Below, in pieces: positions 12,075-22,402 of a stretch of DNA of 64,000 nucleotides (its first letter is position 1; each line of letters starts with the position of its first letter). The stretch lies in contig JBCAQO010000019.1 in the NCBI GenBank assembly GCA_039111635.1, positions 62,001 to 126,000 of the forward strand. Reading direction: 5' to 3'. The position numbers were made by a program, and so were the translations under genes. Under the pieces are notes generated by a model. That model ran no database searches, was not told where the DNA came from, and saw nothing but the letters and a program-made list of their open reading frames with translations. The DNA comes from Heterobasidion occidentale. Taxonomy: Eukaryota; Basidiomycota; Agaricomycetes; Russulales; Bondarzewiaceae.

Positions 12075-13560
12075 TCATTTGCCTGGCCATGCCAATCCTC
12101 GGTTGGTCTGCTTTTGTAGCTCCTGGTATGCTTGAGTCCGCCAATTAGAGTTGTCCGATCGCTTCTGCTGTAGCTTTGATCGAGACGAGTCTATATTGGG
12201 CTTCTTTGGCTGCGCTTCTCGATCGTTGATCGTCGGTGGTGGCACTTTTGATCGAGGAACCAGGGGCGGCCTCTTTAGCTGCGTCATTTGTTTGTTGATC
12301 TCTTCCATGATCTGGGGAATAGCTAATCCTGTAGCGAGAAGCTTCTTTCCGATCAGATGCTTCTCAAGCTTCTTTCTGATTTGATCTTCTTCGGCTACTC
12401 TGTTGAGTTCTAATTCGATCACTAGGGCCAGAATGAAGGCTTCCATTCCTTTGACTGCCCGAGGGTGCCGGCGGTAGAAGTCCTTTATGGCTTCTTGTGC
12501 GTTAGTGACGTTTGCCGCGGCTTCCTAAGAGTTGTCCGATTCCGGGTAGCCCTTCCATTTGATCAGGTACTGTAGGATCTTCCATCGTCCGAAGCGTCGA
12601 GCTCCGACGATGGCTTCGACTTTGAATTCTTCTTGCCCTTCGATCAGGTCCGGAGCCGGTTTAGGGTAGTTCGGGCCATAGACCTCGTTTTCCTTGTAGG
12701 GCGTGAGTCGACTAGCATGGAAGACGTCGTGGATGCGCTTCCAGCTGTTGGGCAGTTTCAACCTGAAGTTGACATTTCCTATGGTGTCAGTGATTTCAAA
12801 TGGCCCAAAGCGTTTGGGTCTCAGTTTCTCTGATGGGTGATCGGTGTGGATGTTCTTCCCATCAAGCCATACTTGATCTCGTTTCTTGAAAGGCAGCAGG
12901 TCTGTTCCAAAACGGTCGTGCTGGATCCTCATGGCTTCGGCTGCTATTTCGAGGCTGGCTTGTGCTTCCTTCCTAGCACGTTGCAGAGCTTCGAGGCGAG
13001 CGTCGGCGGTGGGGACATTCGTGTTTCCGATGATGGCTGGGTAAGCCCGTGGTTGATACCCATGGAGAAGTTCAAATGGTGACTTCTGCGTGGCCGAGTG
13101 CTGATGGGTGTTGTGGGCGTATTCCGCATAGGGGATTAATCCGGCCCAATCGTCCTGTGAAGAGCTGCAAAATGCTCTTAGGTATTGTTCTAGTTCCTGA
13201 TTCATTCGTTCAGTAGCACCGTCCGTCTGCGGGTGATAGGCTGTGCTTAAAGCGGATTTGATTCCTAATTCTTTGAGCAAGGCTTGCGCTACTTTTGAAG
13301 CGAATTGAGTTCCTCTGTCTGATATGATTTTATCTGGCAGCCCATAGCATCTCCAGGTGTTTTCTAGCAAGATTTTGGCCGTTCCGTCAGAGTTGATGGT
13401 TTTCAGGCATGGAGTTATTACTGCAGTTTTGGTGAATCGATCGGTTACTACATGTAGCGAGTCGTATCCGTTTGATTCTGGTAGATCTGTAACAAAATCC
13501 ATGGTTATTGTTCCGAAGGGTCAATCTGGGATTTCTGTTGGTTGTAGGGGCACCATGATA
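12075..13560 (-). pseudogene. Gypsy-1 integrase core, chromodomain and C-terminal tail
   Basis: Reads from 13560 in the frame starting PIMVPLQPTEIPD, through MDFVTDLPES (first catalytic Asp), SDRGTQFAS (second Asp) and TDGATERMNQELEQ (catalytic Glu). A GPY/F-type region follows (KLRPKRFGPFEI), then a chromodomain (FKVEAIVGARR ... LQYLIKWKGYPES) at about 12525-12630, and a Lys-rich tail to 12075 (RKKLEKHLIGKK). It is joined to the upstream pol frame by a frameshift near 13555. TGA at 13521-13523 replaces the Trp of a PDWPFG motif. TAG at 12525-12527 replaces the conserved Trp after the chromodomain SDNS. Both are G-to-A type changes. Chromodomains direct integration to modified chromatin. Confidence 0.93.
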
Positions 13561-16552
13561 GGATGTGTGTCATTCTGGTGGATTGACAAATAGCACATCC
13601 CTCCACATATTGGTGAACTGTGTTTGATATTCCTGGCCAAGTGAATTCTTGTCCGACTAAGGCTAGAGTTTCCCTTTGTCCTGGATGTCCTGCTGCTAGA
13701 TTGTCATGGTTTAGTTTGATGATATCTTGACGAAGTTGTTCGTTTCGAGGGACATATATCTTTCCTCGGTGAAGGACCAATCCTTCTTCTTCGTTCCATT
13801 CTTGTAAACCTTTCTTCATGTTTCGAGGTCCTAAGGTTTTAATCTTGGCTAGGGTTTCTAATAGCCATTCGTCTTTCCTGTTTTCTTCAATGATTCGTTT
13901 CCGGAGGTCATCGTCTATTATGGTAACGCCTCCTCGTCCAGTTGCCCTAATGTGAAGTATTTGATGAGGGTCCCAACTGTTGTCTGTTTTAATGGCATTG
14001 ATTTCTGCGAAAGGTCTTCGGATCTTTTCTGTGTTATTGAAAAGTTTGGGCTCCAAGAGTGTTTTGCCTGAATTGTCAAATTCCACCCCCTTTTTATGGT
14101 CTGGACGCCGTGACAGACCGTTGGATTTGTAGTCGAAACGCGAGAGGTAGAGTGACCATCGTGCTTGTCGACGGTTTAGTTTCTGGCTTGAACGGAACCA
14201 TTTGAGGTTCTTGTGGTCTGTCCAGACGTCTACCGGGTGGTCGGCGCCCTCCAAATAGTGTTGCCAAGCTTCAAAAGCTCGAACAACTGCCAGCAACTCT
14301 TTATCATAGATTGGGTAGTTGCGTTCCGTTGGTGAGAGCGACTTGGAGATATAAGCACATGGGTGCCATTTTCCATCTTTGGCGACTTGTGATAAAACGG
14401 CTCCAGTGGCGAAGTCGGAAGCGTCGCATTCGATGCGAAACGGGTTCCTTGTGTCTAGCATAATGAGCACCAGAGATTCTGTAAATATTCGTTTTAGCAT
14501 TTGAAACGCTTCTTCGCACGCTGGTGTCCAATCCCAGGTGCGTTCCTTCTGTGTTAACTCAAATAGCGGTCGTGCTATCTTTGAGTAATCTTTGATAAAC
14601 CTGTGATAAAAATTGCAGAAACCTAAAAATGATTGCACTTCCTTGACTTTTCCAGGGGTTGGCCAGTCCATAATGCCGGCCACTTTAATCGGGTCCATTT
14701 CCAGGTGTCCGTGTGATATAACATATCCAAGATAGTCGATTTTCTTTTTGTGGAAGTGGCACTTCGAGGGTTGTAGGTACAGATCGTTGTCCTGTAAGAT
14801 CTGTAAAACCTTTCGAACTGTCTTGATGTGGTCGTCCATTCTTTTAGAGAATACTAGGATGTCGTCCATATAGATTGCCACTAATCCGGCGTAGATGAGG
14901 TCTTTGAAGAGGGCGTTCATCATAGTTTGGAATGTTGCCAGCGAGTTGGTTAATCCAAAGAACATCACCAGAGGTTCGTACATTCCTAGATTGGTGACGA
15001 ATGCGGCTAGTTTCTCGCTTCCTTCTTTTATGCGTACATTGTTATATCCTGTATCGACATCCATTAGTGAAAAGTATACGGCTTCAGCCAGAAGGTCCAG
15101 CAATTCTTGAATAATCGGCAGAGGGTACTTGTTCTTGATTGTTATTTCGTTGAGTTTGCGATAATCCATTACTGGTCGTAGTTTCCCATTCTTTTTCTTG
15201 ATGAAGAAGAATGGGGATGCCATGTGCGATTTGGATTCTCTGATGAATCCTTTCTGGAGGTTTTCGTCTATGAATTTCTTGAGTTCCACTTGCTCTCCAG
15301 GGCTAAGACTGTATAGCTTGGGTTTGAGCGAGTGATCCATTCCTTCCTTGATCTCTATTTTGTGGTCCCAAGGTCGAGAGAGCGGTAGCTGTCCCTTTGG
15401 TCGACCTTCGAAAACCTTCCTATAATTCCAGTATTCCTTCGGCACTATTTCTTCGAAGGATAGTTCGGGTTTCCCTTTGGCGGCTTCTTCTGCAAGTCTT
15501 TGTGAGTTGGTGTGCTTTGTTTGTTTCCCTGTCGGTGCTTTGGCAGGTTTGCTTCCTTGAGCCGGTGTGTTGGCGTATGGAAGTTCCATGGTTTCGGCGC
15601 GATGTATGTTGACGCCTTCTTCGGAGTCGTTGTATAATTCCAGTGCCTGTAATGTTCCCGTATCTAGGCATCTAACAAGGTAGACTCCATCTTCTTCAAG
15701 ATCCTTGGAGGGAAGTGCCGGAAGTCCGTCACCGTCCTCCGGAACATCTTCTTTAGCCCATGTCGGAACCTTATAATTTCTGGTTCGGGCCTTCAGACGT
15801 TCGGCATTCAACCTTCGAGTTGTGAACTCCGGACTTGTAGGTATTGTCCGCGGATGTGGTACTGTGGTGTTTCCCACTTTCCGGCCTGGTACTGCTTTTC
15901 CCGGCTTTTGCACTGGTATTGAGTAGTCGCCCGTTTGCGGTACTGTTTCCATGCGCCGTATGCTTGGTTTAGGACGTCCTGGTTTTCTTGTAGCTCTTTT
16001 AGCTTTTACCGGTCCTCCTTTTATTTGGCAGGAGGGCGGGCATCTGGTAAAGTGCAGCCCGTAGGCATGCCAGTCGACTTCTGGGTTATGTTCCAATAGC
16101 CAGTCGGTTCCTAAAATGACGTCCTCTTTTCCTATTTCCGCGATATAGAATCTTGCGGATTCTGTATGCGACCCCCCTTTTTCGCCTAGAACCTGTAATT
16201 TGAGGTTGGCAAATCTGGTAATGGGTCCTCCCTTGAACTCGGTGTTCTGGACTGTACTAACTGGGATAGGGGTGAGGGTTTTATGTGTGGTGATTCAATG
16301 TGCTTCTACGAAACGAGGGTGCATGAAGATTCCGGTGGCTCCACTGTCCACCAGTGCCTGTGTAGCAGCTTTTCTATTCTTGCCTATGAGCATTGTCTCG
16401 AGTTGGAGTGATGGTGCACCATGTGATTTCATTTCCGAAAGATACAATACATCTGGATGTCCATGCTCTTGGTCAGCATCTTTACTGGCCAGAGGAGCGT
16501 ACCGATTTCCTGCAAGAATCCTACTCTCCACATCCACTGCAGATGGGAGAGG
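13505..16552 (-). pseudogene. Gypsy-1 pol: protease, reverse transcriptase, RNase H, integrase zinc-binding
   Basis: The frame opens in the gag overlap (FLKPLPSAVDVESR). It holds a retropepsin with active site ALVDSGATGIFMHPRF (about 16320-16370) and a TGA at 16295-16297 just after it. The protease ends with DVILGTDWLLEHNP. The RT follows, with FIKKKNGKLRPVMDYRKLN, SLMDVDTGYNNVRI and catalytic YMDDILVFSKR (about 14830-14870). RNase H has ECDASDFATGAVLSQ and YPIYDKELLAVV. The integrase HHCC finger has HPGQRE ... CAICQ. From 16294 to 13508 the frame is open for about 930 codons. It ends at TAA 13505-13507 after a frameshift, and integrase continues in another frame. Confidence 0.95.
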
Positions 16553-16564
16553 CTTTAAAAATTC
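16553..16564 (-). promoter_or_regulatory. Candidate -1 frameshift site at the gag stop
   Basis: On the minus strand the gag stop lies in AATTTTTAAAG, read AAT TTT TAA. The pol frame is exactly -1 relative to gag and runs GAA TTT TTA AAG across the same bases. The last gag codon TTT can re-pair after slipping back one base. No stem-loop was tested. Confidence 0.4.
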
Positions 16565-18894
16565 TTCGAGTCGCTAAAGGCTCGAACTTCCTCGATTTCT
16601 TCCATACTGAGTCCCATCATCATTTGGCGGATGTGGTTGACTCTGTTCTTTCCTTCCTCGACGTCTTCATCGTCAAATTGTCCTTCGTCCATTTCTGCTT
16701 CGCGCACTGGTCTGCGACGGGGGGGTTGGAATTTTCTCTTGGGTCGAGAAGGACAGTTGCGCGCCATGTGCCCGGGCTTCTTGCAAAAGAAGCACTTGCC
16801 TTCTTTGGCAAGTCGATCTCTTTCTGCCGGGGTAAGCTTCTTGAAGCGAGTTCGGACAGCGTCAGCCTCCATTTCCGCTGCGTCTACGTCCATAGGTTCG
16901 TATTGGGGCTCTCTGTCGTTCCGTGGGGGTGCCCTTTCGTCGTAAAAGGTGCGCGGAGTGTAAATTTGGAATTTGCCCTTTCGGAGGTTGTATGCTCGGT
17001 CCCTTGCGATGCGCATTCTTTCGTGTTTTTTGGCCTTCTTGACTAGTTCTTCCCATGTCCCGTCTGCAGAGGGATCTTCAAAAATTCCCTTTGCCAACTC
17101 CCACTTGAGTCCTCGCAGGAAATGGGTTTTCTTGGTTTCTCCGTCTACACCGGCAAGCGCCGCGAGCTGTTCAAACAGCTGAAGGTAGGTGTTAAACGAT
17201 TCCTTTCCCTGATTGACTCGGGCCAATTTGTCGCGAGCATCGGCTTCTTTGTTGAACTCCTCGAAGTCGGTAGCTATCTTTTTTCGGATGGATGTGAAGC
17301 CGACCGTGTCTGCCCAAGTGTATTTGTGCCAATCCTTCAGCGTGTTCCTGGCCTGAGTGAAGTTCCTTGCCCATATCCCTGCAGATCCTTCCTTCATATA
17401 CGATAGAGCATAAGCGATTTTGGCGAATTCGTTCGCATAATCCTTCTTCCTGGCCAGGAACATCAGGTCGATTTCGTGGAGGAATTGCTCGGTTCGTTTC
17501 CTGTTTCCACTGAAGGTGGTGGGTTTGGCCATAGCTGGTCCCTTGGACTCATTATTTCCAGTATCTGCCGACATTGTATCGGGCGGGGACTCTGGATTGT
17601 TAGGCGGTTCCTGATCTTCACTTGGTGCTTCAAAATACTCCGGTTCGGGGACAAACTCCGGTGTTGAGGCTCGGAAGTCTTCTTGGGGAGCGGTCTCCTG
17701 TAGGGGGGATGTAGCGGGAGTGTTTCTTCTAGAGATTCGACTTCCACTGGCTGTTTCTCTGGGTAGAGTATGTATGTGCGGTCTTGGCGAGTCACGATGC
17801 CGATTTGCCGGTGATTCAGGCTTGTCGAAGGTCTTTCTTGCGACGTAGTCCTCGACCTTAACGAGGTATAGGTCGGGTCCTGCGTGGATGGTTTTTTCTC
17901 CCCAAGTCGGGTATTCGTATCTGCTTTCTCCTCGTTTTTGGAAGAATCCGGTGAGGATTCCCGCGTAGTAGAAGTGTGCTTTCCTTTCGTCGTAATAAAG
18001 TTGATCCTTGTCGACGTCTTCGGGTAAGTCTCCGTAGACTTCTGCTGGGTCTGTTCTGTAGCCAGGAGGGTATCCCGCTGCGACTTTGTCCGTTGTTCTT
18101 TATTCTTTGAAGAAGAAGGGTACTGCCTGTCTTCTTCCAGCTTGTAATGCTTCTTGTAAGTCTGGGTCCCTTTTGATAATTTCGTTGATGGAAATATCAA
18201 TTTGGTCAATGAGTTGGATGATCTCGGAGAATGTGTGCCCCGAGATGAGGGTTCGGAGATGATAAGTTTTGTGGGTGAACTCTCCTCTTCTGACAATAAA
18301 AACGATCCCTTCAATCTCTGTTCGGACTGGTGGAGAGTTAGGGGCTTCCAGTGTGTCTTCCTAGGTCGAGGAGAAGGTCCAGTGGATGAAGACTGAGACG
18401 TGGTCTCTGTTCTCCTTGGTCTTGATGAGTTCAGCTCTGATTCCGTCTGTGTCGATATTCCTTGCGATGGTTCTTCTGAGATCGGGGATAACGGCGACGG
18501 GGAAATCGTCTGGTCTTCCGTCGTGTATCTCGACGCAGTTCCTTGCTCTGATGACGTCGGGCTCTCCGTTGTCCGTGAGGGTGAACGGTGTCTTTGGTTC
18601 GTTGACGAAGCAAATCCCGGAAAATCTATATCCAGTTTTAATGAGGTCTATAAAGATTTCGGGTGCTTGTTGTAGCCTGAGTGTGGCTATTCCTGAATAA
18701 ACCTTTCCTGGGTTCCGGTGTCTTGCGACTTCTATGGCTCCGGGGTTGTTTATTCTTCCTTGAGGAGTCGCTGCTGGGGTCACCATTAGGTTTACCCTGT
18801 TGGCGATTGCTAAAATGTTGTTGACTGATGAGAGAAAGAGCTGTCTCTGCTGGGGATCCAGCTTGAATAGGGTAGGGATAAAAGAGCTCGTTCA
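16555..18894 (-). pseudogene. Gypsy-1 gag with long N-terminal extension
   Basis: The canonical capsid/nucleocapsid part starts at ATG 17574. It contains MAKPTTFSGNRKRTEQFLHE, the capsid motif FNTYLQLFEQLAALAG, and a zinc knuckle CFFCKKPGHMARNC near 16760-16805, ending at TAA 16555. Its frame continues upstream without a shift to 18894, next to the LTR, and is interrupted only by TAG (18361-18363) and TAA (18100-18102). The extension reads TSSFIPTLFKLDPQQRQLF, VMTPAATPQGR-like and PEIFIDLIKTGYRFSG, then after the first stop RTEIEGIVFIVRRGEFTHKT, and after the second DKVAAGYPPGYRTD and YYAGILTGFFQKRGESRYEY. It therefore looks like about 440 codons of real protein. The two stops are explained by CAA/CAG-type C-to-T changes or could separate two proteins. 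Confidence 0.88.
18885..18894 (-). other. Gypsy-1 self-priming primer-binding site
   Basis: Minus-strand TGAACGAGCT, 2 nt inside the 5' LTR. It is the exact complement of AGCTCGTTCA in the LTR (19338-19347), which lies 35 nt after the TATA box and is thus the expected 5' end of the RNA. No TGG-type tRNA complement is visible at the LTR edge. This is the arrangement of Tf1/sushi self-primed elements. Confidence 0.75.
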
Positions 18895-18896
18895 AG

Positions 18897-19710
18897 TGTT
18901 AGGTCGTAGACCTATCACGTGCACCGATGCACGAAGGGGGTCCCTAGGCTAAACTCCACTGGTTCGTATAGTCGTAGACTCCAATGGATGAAGACGATGG
19001 ATCGTCTTTGGGCTCTCTCGAGGAACTCGGGGTCGCTGTCGGCTTTGTTCTCGAAGAGATTGAGAAGGTGATCTTTGAGGTCTTCTCGATGATGAGGAGG
19101 AACGGATGATCTTCTCCTGTCCAACAGATGACACGAGGGGGTGTCCAACTGAGAACATGGAAGGCAGCTAGCCCGGTATAGAAGCGGATGAGTAGAGGGA
19201 GAGGAGGGAAGGGAGACGAGTCCAGTGCTTCGTCAGACCGTGTAAAAGAGTTTCTCAGATCTGACAGAGATCACGAAGCATGGGCTAGGAAGGTAGCCAG
19301 ACGCCGGGCACAGTGCAGAGATCGAGTGTATTACAGGTGAACGAGCTGAGCTTCTTAGAAGCTCATCTCGGCTATTTATATAAAGAAGTGTCTAGGGCAG
19401 GATCAGGAGCTGGTCTGTGCGCTTCTCAGGTACCGAAGTCAACGATCGAGATCCATAAGCTAGAATGCCTCATCGACCTGCCATGTAACCGAATATGGTA
19501 ATCAGATCACTAATGTCCATCCACATCTTTGATCGATCAGGAACCAATGTCTGTCCACATCAAGAATCAGGAACCAGAAGTCAGCGTTCATGTGTTAGCA
19601 TGTAAATGGTAAGGAGTCATGGAAAGCGATCCGAGTCTGCAGCAAGTCCGAAGCACTTGACCAGCCCATCCCCTCACGTGCGAAGCACGTGTTAGGACGC
19701 GGTCCTAACA
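18897..19710 (-). repeat. Gypsy-1 5' LTR (LTR-A family)
   Basis: 814-bp partner of 9375-10188, followed by the right target duplication CAAGG (19711-19715). It holds the promoter: TATA box TATATAAA (minus strand, 19375-19382) and predicted transcript start at about 19347. Confidence 0.97.
19375..19382 (-). promoter_or_regulatory. TATA box of Gypsy-1 LTR promoter
   Basis: TATATAAA on the minus strand. The next 35 nt lead to AGCTCGTTCA, the segment complementary to the primer-binding site. The equivalent TATA box exists in the other LTR-A copies. Confidence 0.7.
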
Positions 19711-19715
19711 CAAGG

Positions 19716-20344
19716 TCCCTTAGATACTTCATTTGGTATTAGCGGGATTTGTGTGGGATGTGTGATATTCTTGATGTTTTGGCACGTGATGCACCCTGTT
19801 ACGCAGTCTTTGATGAACATGGATATTCTTGGCCACCAAAAGTTGTTAGAGACTAGGACATATGTCTTTTATCTTCCTGGGTGTCTAGCTGCAATAGAGT
19901 CATGGTACATCCTCACTATGTTTCTCTTTAGGTCATCATTGAGTGGTACATATATCTTCCCTTGATGCCAAATAAGTTCATCTTTGTAGTTCCACTTCTG
20001 TAATCCTTTGGCCAACACTCTTGGTCTATATGCTTTTATGATGTCTATTGCCTCTGTTACTTAATTTGATTATGCCTTGTCCTGTTGCCCTTTTGATGAA
20101 CAGTTGCAAGTTTAGTAATATTTGGTTTGTGTTATCCAATTTCACCCCTCATTTTAGGTCTGGATAGGACAAAGCATCAGGGCAATGGGTAACACCAGGT
20201 TTGTGAACCAATGTAAAATGAAAGTGGGAAAGGAAGAGAGACCATTGAGCTTGGTGGTGGAATAGAGTTTGTGATGTGGAGAAGTACATGAGGTTCTTGT
20301 GATCAGACCAAATTTCAAAGGGCCAGTGTGTGCCTTTGAGATAT
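19716..20344 (-). pseudogene. Gypsy-2 integrase N-terminus and RNase H/connection remnant
   Basis: The minus strand gives RNase H/connection motifs in shifted frames next to 20344: KGTHWPFEIWSDHKNLMYF (about 20285-20340), then a tether-like stretch with WSLFLSHF and HCPDALS. An integrase zinc-finger region continues to 19716 (for example GYVYLPGR-like text around 19850-19900). Many stops. It joins 9369 across Gypsy-1. Confidence 0.7.
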
Positions 20345-20348
20345 ACGC

Positions 20349-21473
20349 TGATATGCTAGAGGCATCTTTAAGTGCCGAGCACAACACCAAAACAAGCTCC
20401 AGAGCAGGGGGTGCTGGAGCTAGTATCTGATACACAAGAAATTGTTAGCACAAACTTTAGAAAGCAAGGGCACACTAAAAAGCAATAGAGAGAGTGAGAT
20501 TATAGCACCCAAACAGTTTGAGACTACATTTAACACCGACCAAGATGTTTGGTTGGTTATTTTGAGGATTTGTTTGGCAATAAGGAAGGTAGTGCCACAA
20601 CCAACAACTATGTGCTTCAAGGGCCATACAGGGCTCTAACAATATATGAGGGAGGACAAGAGGCATGACTGAAGAGACAAGTATAAACGTGAATGAAGCC
20701 AAATGATGAGAGTGACAAGTTTTTGGGAGTCGACACAGACAATTTCAATGGTTAAGACAAGTAAAAATGAGCTCTAAACTGTGGGGTGCAAAAGCTGCTG
20801 TATTTCAGAGTCATATGTAGGTTTTTATAGTAAACAGAGCCTCTAAGTAAAACATTAAATGGAAAATAAGAGTAAGTGCCGATGGGCACCAAGACATAGC
20901 AAGCAGCAAAGATAAGAAGGCAGGGGCAATGTCCATATGGGTTCCAAAGGTGATAAGGTAAAAGTCTATCAAAGATTGGTAAAGATGATGATAGGGTAAA
21001 AGTCTATCAAAGATGATGAAATCCCAAACAATCAGTATCCATTGTCTGAGTGTAAGTAGCAAGAACAGGTGCTGGAGAGCCAATGAAAAGAAAAAAATAG
21101 TAAACATGTGCTTTGGATGGCCAAGCAATGGTACAAGATTGTGTTTAACCGAACATGTGGAAATTGGGAAGATAAGAGATAAGAACTAACTAGGTACAGA
21201 TAATGTTGGCCAACTAGGCTGTCTAATCCGATACTATAATAGAATATCATAAAGCTCCTTTGTTGACTCCTGTGCTGTCATGGTGAGCTTGTGAAGTATA
21301 CATGAACTGACTAAACCGCTGCCAAACATTCTTCATTGTTCAGTGTTGTTCAGGTAGAGGCTAATTGTCTTTGGCCTAGACTAGCATCTTCAGTACTTGT
21401 CCAGAGTCATTTGGCTCCTATTCCTAAGCTCCTAAATATCTCTCTCAGACCTAGAGTGGGTGCATGCTTATCA
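20349..21473 (-). mobile_element. Solo LTR-B, copy 1, inserted in Gypsy-2 RNase H
   Basis: 1,125 bp with ends TGAT...ATCA and flanking 4-bp duplications ACGC (20345-20348 and 21474-21477). It aligns end to end with copy 2 (40005-41082). On the minus strand a TATA motif (CTATAAAAACC) lies near 20820. No coding capacity and no second LTR nearby, so a solo LTR is most likely. Nearly every CpG of copy 2 is TpG or CpA here. Confidence 0.85.
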
Positions 21474-21477
21474 ACGC

Positions 21478-22394
21478 GCTAATGTTCAAAAGCGTGGATG
21501 ATAGCAAGAAGTTCCTTATTGAAGATGTTGTAATTCTGTTCGGCTGCATTAAAGGATTTGGACACGTAAGTGATCGGGTGCCACCCATTGCCTGGTATTT
21601 CTTGCAAGAGGATTGAACCAGATGCAAAGTCTGAGGCATCTGTTTCAAGCCAGAATGAGTGTTTATGATTGGGGTAGATAAGGACAGGTGAAGAGATAAA
21701 GGCATGCTTGAGGAGGGTGAACATATGGTGGCATGAATCAGTCTAGACAAACAGGGTGTCTTTTTTTGTCAAGTCATTCAGGGGTTGAGCAAGCATGGCA
21801 AAGTCCTGAATGAACCTCTTATAGAAGTTTCCAAAGCCAAGGAATGACTGAACTACTTTCAGGGTGGTCAGAGTAGGTCATGTGGAGATACCATCAATTT
21901 TAATAGGGTTTATGGAGATATGGTCAAAGAAGATGATGAATCCAAGGTATTTGACCATGTTAATTTCAAAGTGGCATTTCATCAGTTTAAGGAAGAGGTC
22001 ATTATCAAGTAGGATTTGCATGACCCAGATGGTGACTCACTGGTGTTTTTCTATTGTCTTAGTGAACACCAGGATGTCATCCATGTACACAGTGACCACT
22101 TGGGCAATGATGAGACCATAGAAGATTGTGTTCATCATGGCTTAGAATGTTGCCAAAGAGTTGCAAAGTCCGAAGAACATAACAAGACATTTGTACAGGC
22201 CATATTTGGTTAGAAAGGCCATTTTCCACTTGTCTCCTTCAGCAACATGGATATTGTTATACCCTTATTTGACATCAAACTTTGAGAAGATTCTGGCACC
22301 AGATTTGGCAATAATTCTTATAACATTATTGATTAGGGGTAGGAGATATTTATTTTATATGGTCCATTCATTTAACTAGCGATAGTCTTGGACG
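21478..22394 (-). pseudogene. Gypsy-2 reverse transcriptase and RNase H remnant
   Basis: RT catalytic motif VTVYMDDILVFTKT (about 22050-22100), thumb region with [17 protein letters not shown] (about 21800-21850), RNase H start with ETDASDFASGSILLQ and NIFNKELLAIIHAFEH (21479-21640). Upstream RT reads KWKMAFLTKYGLYKCLVMFF near 22150-22230 and ends at QDYR beside the hAT. Several in-frame stops. Confidence 0.85.
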
Positions 22395-22402
22395 GGTTAG
22401 AG

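Larger units (their letters stand above)
9375..19710 (-). mobile_element. Gypsy-1: complete young chromovirus LTR retrotransposon with extra 3' gene
   Basis: 10,336 bp with two 814-bp LTRs (TGTTAGG...CCTAACA) and 5-bp target duplication CAAGG. On the minus strand the order is 5' LTR (18897-19710), self-priming site, extended gag, pol (protease, RT, RNase H, integrase, chromodomain), a separate 3' gene with zinc knuckle, polypurine tract and 3' LTR (9375-10188). The LTRs differ by 3 substitutions and 4 single-base indels, so insertion is recent. The coding region nonetheless has in-frame stops at 18361, 18100, 16295, 13521, 12525 and 10374, plus several frameshifts, so this copy cannot encode its own proteins. 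The chromodomain and primer type place it with the Tf1/sushi/MAGGY-like chromoviruses. Confidence 0.95.

Noticed and set aside
11926..12087. Small hydrophobic frame (TLSTVAIYTVVATLALTAVS) after the integrase, possibly an env-like membrane protein
   Set aside because: Only about 50 residues, overlaps the integrase tail and the TATA region of the 3' gene, and has no start context or second feature. Chance hydrophobic frame is more likely.
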